In this document: piece after piece, positions 27,247 to 36,782 of the stretch
Layout: every line of letters begins with the position of its first letter
Position numbering within the stretch: position 1 is the first letter of the stretch
DNA from: Algoriphagus antarcticus
GTDB taxonomy: Bacteria > Bacteroidota > Bacteroidia > Cytophagales > Cyclobacteriaceae
DNA length: 64,000 bases
Reading direction: 5' to 3'
Assembly (NCBI RefSeq): GCF_002150685.1
Contig: NZ_MSSW01000056.1
Span: forward strand, 1-64,000
Position numbers and translations under genes: made by a program
The notes under the pieces: generated by a model
What the model was told of the DNA's origin: nothing
Database searches by the model: none
What the model saw: the letters and a program-made list of their open reading frames with translations, nothing else

Positions 27247-27611
27247 AGTTCAAAAATCTAAAAAAAACTTCAATTTTGAAGGATTATTCCTTCATTTCCC
27301 AAAATGCTTTTATTCATTTTCCTCATTAAGTTAAATTAAAATTACTTTCTAAGCTAACGCAAAGAATTCAATTCATTAATTCTAGTCAAAAGATAATTAG
27401 TATTAGTAGTTTTACAGTTCGTAAGATCGTCCTGATGCAAAGTGAATAAGCTTGTCAATTCACTGGAAATCAGCGATAAAAAAGCTGGATTGCTACAATG
27501 AATGATAGTGATATGAAAATAAAAGAATATTATTCATTTATCATTAGCTGATTTATTGCATTTTAGTGAATTATTACTCACCCAATAATAAAGCCATTCA
27601 GGTATATTTCG
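27247..27611. other. AT-rich divergent intergenic region
   Basis: About 365 bases between the divergent receiver gene and the ThiF-like operon. I see no gene. It must carry the promoters for both sides. TATATTTC at 27603-27610 resembles the -7 box but abuts the ATG. An imperfect dyad (AATGATA at 27501, TATCATT at 27539) is weak. Confidence 0.45.
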
Positions 27612-28721
27612 ATGTCAAAACTAATGGATACTTCTACTAGGGAAGTGTATAGGCCATTGATAATAAATGCTTCAGACGATTTATCAAAAAGTGCACTACA
27701 GGAGCTTAAACGAGACACCACCTTACTTATCCACGATGAGATCAAGACACAGGTAGGTGATTTGATCAAGCTCAGAAATCCTCAAAAGAAATTCAGTCCA
27801 AGTGAATTGGATGAAGCAATTTCAGATTTCTTTGGCAGCCAATCTCCTTCAAGTTATGGGAATTGGGTTTATTATCCATGGCGCCATTGCCTGGTTCACC
27901 TGCTTCCAGAGGATGAGTTTGTTACCGTACGAACGATTAGGAACAAATATGTGATCACAGAGGAGGAGCAAAAGACCTTAGCGCGCAAAAAAATAGGAAT
28001 AATAGGTTTATCAGTAGGTCAGAGTGTAGCTTTAACATTGGCTTTGGAACGAGGATGTGGAGAACTTCGATTGGCTGATTTCGATACGCTGGAGCTTAGT
28101 AATCTGAATAGAATACGCACAGGGGTTCATAATTTGGGAGTTAAGAAGTCGGTAATTGCTGCTCGGGAAATAGCAGAGATAGACCCCTATCTGAATGTTG
28201 TGTTATACAATGAAGGCGTTCACGATGATAATATCCATGAATTTTTTACACACGGAGGCAATTTGGATTTATTAATAGAAGAGTGTGATAGTTTGGAGGT
28301 GAAAATCAAAAGCAGGATTAAAGCAAAAGAACTAGGAATCCCTGTGTTGATGGATACCAGCGATAGAGGAATGATCGATGTAGAAAGGTTTGATTTAGAA
28401 CCGAATCGTGCAATTTTCCATGGGATGCTTTCCGGTTTTGGAGCAGAAAATCAGCTACTAGAAAATCTAGAGGAAAATCGGACTAAGTTGATGATGTCCA
28501 TATTAGATTTTGATAAGCTTTCTGAAAAGGCGAAATTCAGCATTAGTGAAATAGGCAAAACCATAACTTCCTGGCCTCAACTAGCATCTTCGGTAATAAT
28601 GGGAGGAGCAATGTGTGCCTATTTCTCAAAAAGTATTCTTTGTGGTGAGAGATCATATTCTGGAAGAATATATGTGGATTTAGATAAATTCTTGATAGCA
28701 GAACATGAAAGTAAAAATTAG
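27612..28721 (+). CDS. ThiF/E1-like adenylyltransferase
   Basis: 369 residues. After ~120 residues of unrecognised N-terminal domain (with a conserved-looking NWVYYPWRHCLVHLLP) comes a Rossmann E1/ThiF domain: GIIGLSVGQS at 129-138 for ATP, ADFDTLELSNLNR (the D/N/R set of ThiF-MoeB-E1 enzymes), a Lys in GVKKS, and the Asp in EECDSLEVK that contacts ATP-Mg. Zinc-binding CxxC pairs of MoeB/ThiF are absent. Related bacterial proteins are annotated as the Rv1355c family. It likely adenylates a carboxylate. An alternative start at 27624 is possible. Overlaps the next gene by 17 bases. Confidence 0.8.
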   Translation: MSKLMDTSTREVYRPLIINASDDLSKSALQELKRDTTLLIHDEIKTQVGDLIKLRNPQKKFSPSELDEAISDFFGSQSPSSYGNWVYYPWRHCLVHLLPEDEFVTVRTIRNKYVITEEEQKTLARKKIGIIGLSVGQSVALTLALERGCGELRLADFDTLELSNLNRIRTGVHNLGVKKSVIAAREIAEIDPYLNVVLYNEGVHDDNIHEFFTHGGNLDLLIEECDSLEVKIKSRIKAKELGIPVLMDTSDRGMIDVERFDLEPNRAIFHGMLSGFGAENQLLENLEENRTKLMMSILDFDKLSEKAKFSISEIGKTITSWPQLASSVIMGGAMCAYFSKSILCGERSYSGRIYVDLDKFLIAEHESKN

Positions 28722-29412
28722 AGTGGTGAGAGCAGTTTCTTCTCCGGATGTAACTGAAAAATACATTGAAGGCCACTTTAACGTTTTAGAGACTTATGGT
28801 GTGACCAAAGTTACCTCTGCGGATCGCTCTTGGGTAAATAATCCGAATGTATATCTTCTTTTGGTAGAATCCATGGATGGAGAAAATCGGATTCTAGGAG
28901 GTGGCAGAATCCAGCTTCGGAATACCAGTTTCCCTCTTCCTCTAGAAGGAGCAATCTTCGAGAAAGATGTCAAGATCGTAGAATATATGAAAAAATATAA
29001 GGATTTGGAGGTTGCGGAGTATTGTGGATTGTGGAATTCCAGAGAAGTTTCAGGTTTTGGACTAGGAAGTATTTACCTTATTAGGATTGGAGTTGCTATT
29101 ACTTCATTTCTTAATTTAAAGTGTCTAATGGCATTTTGCTCTCCTTTTACAGTTAAAAACTCTCAATCTGTGGGTTTTGAAATAATTTATGGACTTGGAG
29201 ATAATGGTTCTTTTTTATACCCAAAAGAAGGATTGGTTGCTACTATTATGGAAATACAAGACGTGACAAACTTGCCTCTTTCAGTTCCCGTAGAGAAGGA
29301 ATATATTGATAATTTAAGAAATAATCCGAAGCAAATTTCATTGGATGAAAGTCCTAAAGGACCACTGGAAATTCATTTCGACTTAAACATTAGCGACTTA
29401 ACGATAATATGA
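28705..29412 (+). CDS. GNAT/autoinducer-synthase-like acyltransferase (putative)
   Basis: 235 residues. The middle region has GNAT-like features: strands around VEYCGLW-like EVAEYCGLWNSREV, then GFGLGSIYLIR at 118-127 as a pyrophosphate-binding loop with following helix, then LMAFCSPFTVKNSQSVGFE, reminiscent of the conserved end of N-acyl amino acid and acyl-homoserine lactone synthase folds. The C-terminal ~60 residues are unassigned. Substrate and product are unknown; the family call is inference from fold-level patterns. The overlap with the ThiF gene (17 bases) and with the kinase gene (4 bases, ATGA) implies joint function. Confidence 0.6.
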   Translation: MKVKIRVVRAVSSPDVTEKYIEGHFNVLETYGVTKVTSADRSWVNNPNVYLLLVESMDGENRILGGGRIQLRNTSFPLPLEGAIFEKDVKIVEYMKKYKDLEVAEYCGLWNSREVSGFGLGSIYLIRIGVAITSFLNLKCLMAFCSPFTVKNSQSVGFEIIYGLGDNGSFLYPKEGLVATIMEIQDVTNLPLSVPVEKEYIDNLRNNPKQISLDESPKGPLEIHFDLNISDLTII

Positions 29413-31538
29413 AGGGGGACGCGAAATTAGGAAGCTTGTATTGGGGTATATTGTTAATGGTGTCATTTTTTTTATTATCTATTATTTTACTTCAAAACAA
29501 TCTGTTCAATGAAGAATATAAAGTAGAAAATATTAGTTTCTATAAGAAAGAAAAGGGAGAGTTTCAATCTGTTGATTTTACTTCAAATACTGATGGTAAA
29601 AGTTATTCATTAGGATTTGTATCAGATACCGTTTGGGCAAAAATTGATCTAACCAATTTTGAACAAAATCAAGTTAATTCTATCCTTGAGGTAGGAAACC
29701 CTACCTTCCGCATTGTTGAATTGTATAAGAGTGGTGATGGTGAATCAATTAATCAAATCAAGAGAATCTCAATTGATCATCTCGGTAAATCCAATCCCTT
29801 TACTTACCCTTATCCAATTTTCAAAGTAAAAATAAATAGAGGTGATGCTTATTATTTAAAAATATTCTCCACTGAGCCGGTTAATTTTTCGGTAGGAATT
29901 GACTCTGAAGACGCATTCTATCATAAATACACAAAGATTATATCTCTCGTGAGTGTGTATATAGGTGTTATGATTGCCTTGTTATTGTATAATCTTTTTC
30001 TTTATTTTTCTGTAAAGGACAAAGTCTATTTTTTCTATTGTCTATATATTTTATTTATTTCTGCTGCTCAACTGTCCCTGTTAGGCTATAGTTATTTCTT
30101 AATCTTTTTTCAGAATTCAATATGGTATGAGAATAGTATTATCATATTCTCTTCGCTCTCTGGCATATTTGGGGTTCTGTTTTTAAGGAATTTTTTACAA
30201 ACTAAAAAGCATCTTTCTGGCATTAATAAAGGTTTAACGCTTATTGTGATAGTATACTCTTTTGGAGCAATTTTCAGAGTACTAGGTTTTGTGTCATTGA
30301 GTTATAGTTTTACCGATGTAGGTGGGTTGCTAGTAGTGGTATTTTTTATGAGCACTGGTATAATTATGGCCAGAAGAGGATATCGCCCTGCATTTTACTT
30401 CTTAGCAGCCTGGGGATTCTTCCTCTTCGGACTTTTGTTATTTGTTTTTCAAAATCAGGGAGTAATTAATTTCGGTTCTTTTTCCAATTTACCGATGCTC
30501 GTGGGGACTGCTTTTGAAGCAATTTTGCTTTCACTCGCTTTAGCTGACCGTATAAATATTCTAAAAAAGGAAAAAGAAGATGAACAGAATGAGAAACTTC
30601 GAGTTCTCCATGACAATAGGGAGCTGATCAAGCAACAAAACACCATGCTTGAAGACAAGGTTAAAATCAGGACTGATGAATTGGAGCAGGCGCTCCGCAA
30701 TCTTCAGAATACCCAAAGCCAACTGGTGAATCAAGAGAAAATGGCTTCACTTGGTCAGCTGACTGCAGGTATCGCCCATGAAATCAACAACCCGATCAAC
30801 TTTGTAAGCTCCAATATTATGCCGTTGAAGCGTGATATTAAAGATATCATGGAGGTGATCGCATTTTATAGAATTACTGGGGCAAAGGAATTTTCCCCTG
30901 ATTCACAGAAAGAAGCAAAGCAATTAGAGGAAGACTTAGAACTTGATTATGTGCTGGATGAAGTGAATCAATTGCTGAAAGGCATGGATGATGGTGCGAG
31001 GAGAACGGTGGAAATTGTGAAAGGACTTCGACTTTTTTCACGTGTAGATGAGCAGGATATGAAGAAAGTGGATATCCACGATGGGATCAACAGTACAATT
31101 ATCTTGCTGAATAGCACCATGTCTACCAAAATCCGTATAATCCGTGATTTTGAGGAGCTGCCATTGGTTGAGTGTCTTGCTGGTAAAATAAATCAGGTAT
31201 TTATGAATATCATCAACAACGCGATCCATGCCTTGGCAGATCACATCGATTGTATTTCTGATCCCAAGATTGAGGTTAGAACCAGGTCATTGGGAGAATT
31301 TATTACGATTGAAATCATAGATAATGGCTGGGGAATGCCTGAGCACGTGAAGCAGCGGATTTTTGAACCTTTCTTTACCACAAAGGCGGTGGGAAAAGGC
31401 ACGGGTTTGGGGCTTTCAATAGTTTATTCTATTATTGAAAGTCACAAAGGAACGCTGGAAGTAATTACGAAGGAGAGCCAGGGAACTACATTTAAAATAA
31501 CGCTTCCAATACATCAAAGTACTCAACGCTATGAATGA
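29409..31538 (+). CDS. 7TM-DISM sensor histidine kinase
   Basis: 709 residues. An N-terminal membrane anchor (about 11-28) leads into a periplasmic carbohydrate-binding-like 7TMR-DISM extracellular domain (about 40-175). Seven membrane helices (about 180-395) follow, then a coiled coil (405-440), a HisKA domain with phospho-acceptor His457 in GIAHEINNP, and a HATPase domain (N box [10 protein letters not shown], then DNGWGMP and GKGTGLGLS). All kinase motifs are intact. 7TMR-DISM domains are thought to bind small ligands. Position after the ThiF and acyltransferase genes suggests the ligand may be their product. Overlaps the next gene by 8 bases. Confidence 0.9.
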   Translation: MKGDAKLGSLYWGILLMVSFFLLSIILLQNNLFNEEYKVENISFYKKEKGEFQSVDFTSNTDGKSYSLGFVSDTVWAKIDLTNFEQNQVNSILEVGNPTFRIVELYKSGDGESINQIKRISIDHLGKSNPFTYPYPIFKVKINRGDAYYLKIFSTEPVNFSVGIDSEDAFYHKYTKIISLVSVYIGVMIALLLYNLFLYFSVKDKVYFFYCLYILFISAAQLSLLGYSYFLIFFQNSIWYENSIIIFSSLSGIFGVLFLRNFLQTKKHLSGINKGLTLIVIVYSFGAIFRVLGFVSLSYSFTDVGGLLVVVFFMSTGIIMARRGYRPAFYFLAAWGFFLFGLLLFVFQNQGVINFGSFSNLPMLVGTAFEAILLSLALADRINILKKEKEDEQNEKLRVLHDNRELIKQQNTMLEDKVKIRTDELEQALRNLQNTQSQLVNQEKMASLGQLTAGIAHEINNPINFVSSNIMPLKRDIKDIMEVIAFYRITGAKEFSPDSQKEAKQLEEDLELDYVLDEVNQLLKGMDDGARRTVEIVKGLRLFSRVDEQDMKKVDIHDGINSTIILLNSTMSTKIRIIRDFEELPLVECLAGKINQVFMNIINNAIHALADHIDCISDPKIEVRTRSLGEFITIEIIDNGWGMPEHVKQRIFEPFFTTKAVGKGTGLGLSIVYSIIESHKGTLEVITKESQGTTFKITLPIHQSTQRYE

Positions 31539-32616
31539 TAAAATTCATGTCCTCTATATCGATGATGAAGACAACAACTTAAAGTCATTCAAAGCTACTT
31601 TAAGAAAAGACTTTAAGATTTTTACAGCCATAGATGCTGACGAAGGATTGAGAATAGCCAGAGAAGAGGAAGTTCATGTCGTAATTGCCGACCAGAGAAT
31701 GCCGGGTATGACCGGTACTGAGTTTTTTGAGGAGCTGGTGAAGTTCAATCCTGATCCGATCCGTATTTTGCTTACGGGCTATTCAGATATTGCTTCCGTA
31801 ATAGACGCCATCAATAAGGGGGAGGTATATCGATTTATTGATAAGCCCTGGAATATCGAACAGATCAGAAACTCGATTAAAAATGCTGCTGATATATATT
31901 TTATGCGGCGCGAATTAAAGGATAAAAATGTGAAGCTTCAAAAGCTTCATTCAGAGATGAACCAATTTGTTTACAGTTTGTCTCATGAATTAAGAGGGCC
32001 TTTGATGAGTATTTCCGGTGTGTCGAAGTTGGCCCAAATGGAACTCAAAGATCAGGAAGCGATGGAGTATTTTGATATGATAGATACAGCAACTGGTAAA
32101 TTGGATGATTTTATCCACAAAATGCTGGATTTCTATAAATCCACAAAAATTGAAAATAAAATTTCCGAGATCAGTTTTAATGATGTAGTCGCACAACAAT
32201 TAAGTGCGTGTAAAGCAAAGTTTAATATTGATCATATTCAAGTCGATATCCAGATCAATCAGCAGCATGCATTCTACTCGGATGATTCTAAAATCCGGGT
32301 GATTATCAATAACCTCTTTAGCAATTCGGTTCAGTTTCAGAAGTCAGACCAAAGTGATCAGAGGATAAGTTTGACCATTGATGTTACCGAGTCTGAAGCT
32401 ATTATTACCCTAGCAGATAATGGGATTGGAATAGAAGAAAAGCATCACCCAGATGTGTTTAATCTGTTCTCTCGTGCTACGCAGAAGAACGTAGGCACAG
32501 GTTTAGGGCTTTATATGGTGAAAGAAGCGGTAGAACAAATGGGTGGAAAAATTGATTTGGAATCTGTATTTGGAGAAAGAACTACCTTTAAAGTCACCTT
32601 GCCAAGTATGAAATAA
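31531..32616 (+). CDS. Hybrid protein: receiver domain fused to a histidine kinase core
   Basis: 361 residues. A receiver domain (phospho-acceptor Asp54 in IADQRMPG, residues 1-122) is joined directly to a HisKA domain with His152 in SLSHELRGP and a HATPase domain (IINNLFSNSVQF, DNGIGIE, GTGLGLYMV). No membrane segment. This REC-HK order is a cytoplasmic phosphorelay intermediate: it can be phosphorylated by the preceding 7TM kinase and itself signal onward, but no terminal output is encoded in the operon. Last gene of the four-gene unit. Confidence 0.9.
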   Translation: MNDKIHVLYIDDEDNNLKSFKATLRKDFKIFTAIDADEGLRIAREEEVHVVIADQRMPGMTGTEFFEELVKFNPDPIRILLTGYSDIASVIDAINKGEVYRFIDKPWNIEQIRNSIKNAADIYFMRRELKDKNVKLQKLHSEMNQFVYSLSHELRGPLMSISGVSKLAQMELKDQEAMEYFDMIDTATGKLDDFIHKMLDFYKSTKIENKISEISFNDVVAQQLSACKAKFNIDHIQVDIQINQQHAFYSDDSKIRVIINNLFSNSVQFQKSDQSDQRISLTIDVTESEAIITLADNGIGIEEKHHPDVFNLFSRATQKNVGTGLGLYMVKEAVEQMGGKIDLESVFGERTTFKVTLPSMK

Positions 32617-32649
32617 GAGGAGGTTTCTGGGCATTTACGGGTTAAACCT

Positions 32650-32657
32650 TATCTTTG
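32650..32657 (+). promoter_or_regulatory. -7 box (TATCTTTG) of the pyrophosphatase gene
   Basis: TATCTTTG fits TAnnTTTG and lies 49 bases before the preferred ATG at 32707. TTTC at 32624-32627 is a weak -33 candidate. Confidence 0.5.
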
Positions 32658-32706
32658 CTCGGCCTTTGTGAAAAGCTCAACTTTTTATCAACTAATTCAA
32701 AATATT

Positions 32707-33246
32707 ATGATTAATCCCTGGCATGACGTCAACATTGGGAAAAATGCCCCTGAAATCGTAACGGGTGTAATTGAAATACCCAAGGGTAGCAAAGGAAAAT
32801 ACGAGCTGGACAAGACAACGGGGATGCTGATGCTAGACCGTGTACTCTTCTCTGCAGTACATTATCCTGCAAATTATGGCTTTATCCCACAGACTTTCTG
32901 TGAAGATCATGATCCATTGGATATTCTGATCATTTCTCAAATAGATATTCCATCGATGTGTTTGGTAGAAGCCAAGGTGATCGGTGTGATGAGAATGATA
33001 GATGGTGGTGAAGCTGATGACAAGATTATCGCAGTGGCGGCTGGAGATCAGTCCGTGAATTACATCAATGATATTGACGATCTTCCTCCGCATTTGATGA
33101 AGGAAGTTCATAGATTCTTTGAAGACTACAAAAAGCTGGAAAATAAGGAAGTAAAAGTTGAAGACTTTCTCGGCAAAGAAGATGCGATGCGAATCATTAA
33201 AGAAAGCGTCGATCTTTATGATGCCAATTTCCGAACTAGAAAATAA
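32707..33246 (+). CDS. ppa: Inorganic pyrophosphatase (family I)
   Basis: 179 residues from the ATG at 32707; a GTG at 32668 would add 13 residues not expected in the family. Metal-binding and catalytic motifs are present: [34 protein letters not shown], and DDKIIAV. Soluble enzyme that hydrolyses PPi to drive biosynthesis. It has its own promoter box and terminator, so it is probably monocistronic. Confidence 0.95.
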   Translation: MINPWHDVNIGKNAPEIVTGVIEIPKGSKGKYELDKTTGMLMLDRVLFSAVHYPANYGFIPQTFCEDHDPLDILIISQIDIPSMCLVEAKVIGVMRMIDGGEADDKIIAVAAGDQSVNYINDIDDLPPHLMKEVHRFFEDYKKLENKEVKVEDFLGKEDAMRIIKESVDLYDANFRTRK

Positions 33247-33252
33247 ACTGAA

Positions 33253-33280
33253 AGCCTGAGATCGATCTCAGGCTTTTTTT
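33253..33280 (+). terminator. Terminator of ppa
   Basis: AGCCTGAGATC-GATCTCAGGCT is a 22-base perfect palindrome, followed by seven T, starting 6 bases after the ppa stop codon. Confidence 0.92.
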
Positions 33281-33285
33281 GATTT

Positions 33286-33392
33286 TAACCACAAAGACCA
33301 CAAAGGTTTCGCGGAGAGCGCATTTTGTTGGTTCATGCCTGTTTTCTAACTGACAACTGACCACTTTTTACTTACTACTTCTTACTTTTCAC
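33286..33392. repeat. Two short intergenic repeat remnants
   Basis: Bases 33286-33321 (ACCACAAAGACCACAAAGG, then TTTCGCGGAGAGCGC) belong to a CACAAAG/CGCGGAG repeat seen in diverged form at 43043-43082. Bases 33347-33392 (GACAACTGACCACTTTTTAC, then TTACTACTTCTTACTTTTCACC) match elements at 61456-61490 and 61570-61606. The second element runs into the 3' end of the next gene and encodes its lysine-rich tail. Confidence 0.6.
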
Positions 33393-33830
33393 CTTCTGCT
33401 TCCCAGCTTTTTTAGCCAAATATTCGACTAGATCTTTATAGGCTTCATGCTCATGATTGGATACTGAGATGGATTGCTTATCTGTGAAAGCTATAGTTAC
33501 CTGACGGAATTCTTTTTTGTTTGCTAGCACGATTTCTTCTTCCCAAGCCAGTATCTGAGAAACGGGATACGTCTTAGTATATCCTCTCAAGGGCAATTTG
33601 ACGATGATCTGATCCCTTCCTGCGGTGATAAATCTATATCCTGCCAGCATTTTCACCAGTAGCATCAGTATAACCAGCGTGATGAGTGTGCAGGCAATCA
33701 GATAAAACCAGATCCCAAAACTCCCTTTATAGGCAAAGTCCCTGAGGATAAATACTAAACCCGAGATGAGGATGAGTAGCACTAGGCTCAATGAAATGTA
33801 AGTGGATACTTTTGGTTTAATGACCAGCAT
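33375..33830 (-). CDS. PH-like membrane protein, function unknown
   Basis: 151 residues. Two membrane helices (about 10-29 and 39-62) precede a ~70-residue beta-rich domain with GRDQIIVKLPLRGYTKTYP, which looks like a bacterial PH (pleckstrin-like) domain. The tail ends in a lysine-rich run. It overlaps the upstream acpH-like gene by 14 bases. Function is not known. Confidence 0.7.
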   Translation of the reverse strand: MLVIKPKVSTYISLSLVLLILISGLVFILRDFAYKGSFGIWFYLIACTLITLVILMLLVKMLAGYRFITAGRDQIIVKLPLRGYTKTYPVSQILAWEEEIVLANKKEFRQVTIAFTDKQSISVSNHEHEAYKDLVEYLAKKAGKQKVKSKK

Positions 33831-34422
33831 TGGAATCTTGAATTTCTAGTAGTTTCTCTCGTGCAAAAGTCTCCAAATCCTCGAAAAAAGCGAAGAATAT
33901 CACCTGATATTCCTGTTCCTTCTCTACCAAGTCCAGATGGGCCATTTCCATTTTGGATGGAAAGCGGGTTCGGCGTGACATCCCAGTGAGCGTTTTGCGA
34001 ATACCTTCAATCTGCTTGTATTGTAGAAGCCAATTTTCCTGCTCCATCCACATTAACATGTTTGCGAAGCGATCAGGAAAAAGCAGATGGTAATGTTTTA
34101 AGGTAGTAAAGGTTTTTTGTGTAAAATCCAGTAGGGTGATTTCAGAATATCTATCCCAGTTTTTTGCCAGGAAATAGTCAAAATAGATGTCGGTAATTAC
34201 AGAAGAATAGAGTCTGTATTTTGGTCTCAAATAGCTTTGCCCAGCTCGCACCAAAGGATGTGTGTCAGTGAATTTGTCAATCTCACGATGAAGTTTGATG
34301 CCATTCTGGACTTGTTGTGGAAAAGTGTTCATCATTTTTCCTTTCACAAAGTCTCCAATAAAATTACCCACAAGCACTTCGTCCTGACCAAAAGAAAGAT
34401 ATGCGTGAGCTAGGTAGTTCAT
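33817..34422 (-). CDS. acpH: Acyl carrier protein phosphodiesterase AcpH-like
   Basis: 201 residues. The N terminus MNYLAHAYLS with GNFIGDFVKG, then GIKLHREIDKFTDTHP and DIYFDYFLAKNW are the HD-like metal-binding signatures of AcpH (DUF479), which removes 4'-phosphopantetheine from ACP. Full length. The overlapping membrane-protein gene follows. Confidence 0.9.
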   Translation of the reverse strand: MNYLAHAYLSFGQDEVLVGNFIGDFVKGKMMNTFPQQVQNGIKLHREIDKFTDTHPLVRAGQSYLRPKYRLYSSVITDIYFDYFLAKNWDRYSEITLLDFTQKTFTTLKHYHLLFPDRFANMLMWMEQENWLLQYKQIEGIRKTLTGMSRRTRFPSKMEMAHLDLVEKEQEYQVIFFAFFEDLETFAREKLLEIQDSNAGH

Positions 34423-34484
34423 AGGAGGTGTCGAATTGGGGAAACTCGAGAGGTTTTCATTAGTTTCGCCTAAAATACGGATAG

Positions 34485-36413
34485 ATGCCCAATATCACGG
34501 AAGAATTAAAAAATGGATTGAAACTGCTGAAGCAAGAATGGCAGGAAGATCTAGCTCAGTACAAGCAAAAGTTTCTCAATACCTCACTTGCCGATAAGAA
34601 AAAGGAAGGGATTACCTGGCATCCCATCCAACTCAAAAAGAGCAAAATCGGTATGGGCGAGCGCATTTTGGTGGAGGTGGAGCGACTCGATCAGGGAAGT
34701 TCTTCGGCTTTTGGATCTGGTAAATCCGTTGCTTTTTTCACCACACAGGATAACTATCAATCCAATGATGATCGCATTCATGGCGTGATCAATCAGGTAC
34801 GCAAAGATTCCATGGTGGTCACCCTCCAATCCGATGAAATCCCGGATTGGATGCACGGCAATCGACTCGGTGTGGATTTGCTTTTTGACGAGGCCAGCTA
34901 TCGAGAAATGGAATTTGCTTTAAAAAGGGTTATTTCATCAGAAGATAAGCGAGTTAAGGAATTGGCTGAGATTCTTCTGGGAGAAAAAGCTCCTCAAGTT
35001 TCTATTCGACAAATTCCCGCAAAACCCAATCTCAATTTCTCCCAAAATCAAGCTTGTGCACTTATCGCGAATGCCAAAGATGTCGCTATTGTCCACGGGC
35101 CTCCGGGAACTGGCAAAACCACTACATTGATCGAGGCGATTCAGGATGCAGTGGAAGCAGGCCAAGCGATTTTGGTTTGTGCGCCAAGTAATGCTGCCGT
35201 CGATTTACTGGTGGAAAAGCTAATCGATCGGGGAATAGAGACACTTCGAATCGGTCATCCTGCCAGAGTGGAGGAGAAGATTTTGAATCAGACGCTGGAT
35301 GCCAAGATAGCTTTTCATGACAGTTATCGAGACTTGAAGAAGCTTCGCAAAGAAACTGACCAATACCTGAAGCTGGCGAAACAATACAAGCGAAATTTTG
35401 GGCACGAAGAGCGGATGCAGCGAAAACTGATGTATGAGGAGGTTTCCCGACTTCGAGATGCTTCAAAAGCGCTGGAGGAATACATACAGTTTGATATTTT
35501 CCAAAAGACAAAAGTTTTTGCAAGCACCTTGGTGGGTGCTTCGTCCTACCATCTGAAAGGAATGAAATTCGATGTGGTATTTATCGATGAAGCAGCTCAA
35601 GGACTGGAGGCAGCCACTTGGATTCCGATTTTGAAATCAAAGAAGGTAGTTTTTGCTGGTGATCATTTCCAACTTCCTCCTACGATCAAGTCAAGACAGG
35701 CAGCCAAGGAAGGTTTGGCAGAGACACTTTTTGAAAAAGTGATCAAACGCAAGCCGCAAGCCGCGCACATGCTGGAACTTCAGTATAGAATGCCTGAGAA
35801 GATTATGGGCTTTTCGAATGAATGGTTTTATCACGGAAATCTGAAAGCGGCGGAAAATACGCTAACTCATACGTTCGAAGGTGAAGCTGCGATAGAGTGG
35901 ATCGACACTGCTGGTTCTGGCTATACTGAGCAAGTGGAGGAGGAAAGCTTAAGCACCTTCAATCCCGAAGAGGCAAGATTTGCCTGCACGCATCTCAATC
36001 GTCTGATTACTTCCATTGGGTTAGCAAAATTCAAGGAGGAAGGCTGGACGATTGGGCTGATTGCACCCTACGGAGCGCAGGTGAGACTAATTCGGAGTTT
36101 GGTTTTTGAGTCTTATGATTTCCCAAACTTGAAGTCTCTGGGTGAGTTGATCACGATCGATACGGTAGATGGCTTCCAAGGTCAGGAGCGTGATTTGATG
36201 TTGATTTCCCTGACTCGATCCAATGACCGAGGGGAAATAGGTTTCCTGTCCGAAGAGCGTAGAATGAATGTGGCTTTAACCCGCGCGAAGCGCAAACTAG
36301 TTCTGATCGGGGATAGCAGCACCTTAGCTCAAAATGCCTTTTTTGATGGATTGCTTGGGTACTTCGAGGAGCATGAAGGGTATAGATCTGTGTGGGAGTT
36401 TTTGTTAAATTAA
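34485..36413 (+). CDS. UPF1/IGHMBP2-like superfamily 1 DNA/RNA helicase
   Basis: 642 residues. An N-terminal beta-barrel region (about 60-160) is followed by the helicase core: Walker A HGPPGTGKTTT (near 204-214), motif Ia APSNAAVD, Walker B VFIDEAAQG, motif III GDHFQLPPT, QYRMP, TVDGFQGQERD and the arginine finger motif NVALTRAKRKL. This is the SMUBP-2/UPF1-type group, widespread in Bacteroidota. The cellular substrate is unknown. A TAGTTTCG -7-like box lies near 34459. Ends cleanly before the peptide gene. Confidence 0.9.
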   Translation: MPNITEELKNGLKLLKQEWQEDLAQYKQKFLNTSLADKKKEGITWHPIQLKKSKIGMGERILVEVERLDQGSSSAFGSGKSVAFFTTQDNYQSNDDRIHGVINQVRKDSMVVTLQSDEIPDWMHGNRLGVDLLFDEASYREMEFALKRVISSEDKRVKELAEILLGEKAPQVSIRQIPAKPNLNFSQNQACALIANAKDVAIVHGPPGTGKTTTLIEAIQDAVEAGQAILVCAPSNAAVDLLVEKLIDRGIETLRIGHPARVEEKILNQTLDAKIAFHDSYRDLKKLRKETDQYLKLAKQYKRNFGHEERMQRKLMYEEVSRLRDASKALEEYIQFDIFQKTKVFASTLVGASSYHLKGMKFDVVFIDEAAQGLEAATWIPILKSKKVVFAGDHFQLPPTIKSRQAAKEGLAETLFEKVIKRKPQAAHMLELQYRMPEKIMGFSNEWFYHGNLKAAENTLTHTFEGEAAIEWIDTAGSGYTEQVEEESLSTFNPEEARFACTHLNRLITSIGLAKFKEEGWTIGLIAPYGAQVRLIRSLVFESYDFPNLKSLGELITIDTVDGFQGQERDLMLISLTRSNDRGEIGFLSEERRMNVALTRAKRKLVLIGDSSTLAQNAFFDGLLGYFEEHEGYRSVWEFLLN

Positions 36414-36539
36414 ATCTACTGGTTGTCAGGAAGTTGGGGCCATTAATTAGTTTTTCAACTAAGATTAATTTGTAAAAAAAAAAAAAAATTACTTATTATT
36501 GATAACTATTATTTTATTAAAAATTAACAACTAAAAATT

Positions 36540-36755
36540 ATGAAAAAAGTAATGATTTTAATGTGTTTATGCATTTTTGGTCTAATTAGTTTTCCAAGTG
36601 AAATCCAAATTAATGCAAATGCAGAAGTGCCTTTGCCTTATGAACCATCAGTGATGATGCCAGAGGCAAAACTTTGTCCAAGTAAGATGTCATACTATAC
36701 AGCATGTGTCCAATATGGTATGGGTTGCAACCCAGATGGATGCCACGATGATTAA
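36540..36755 (+). CDS. Small secreted four-cysteine peptide (NVEALA-like)
   Basis: 71 residues. A signal peptide (residues 1 to ~28, MKKVMILM... ending near NANAEV) precedes a ~43-residue mature part with four cysteines at 46, 56, 63 and 68, which could form two disulfides, and an acidic His-Asp-Asp end. The size, leader and following beta-propeller gene resemble Bacteroidota NVEALA-type peptide genes, although the exact NVEALA motif is not present. Upstream is a very AT-rich region with a run of 15 A. Function unknown. Confidence 0.75.
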   Translation: MKKVMILMCLCIFGLISFPSEIQINANAEVPLPYEPSVMMPEAKLCPSKMSYYTACVQYGMGCNPDGCHDD

Positions 36756-36782
36756 GTGACATTGGTTGTTCAAAAAAAATGT

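Noticed and set aside
26773..32616. Anti-phage (CBASS- or Bil-like) system because of the E1-like protein
   Set aside because: No cyclase, ubiquitin-like protein, E2 or JAB protease accompanies the ThiF-like gene; the neighbours are signalling proteins.
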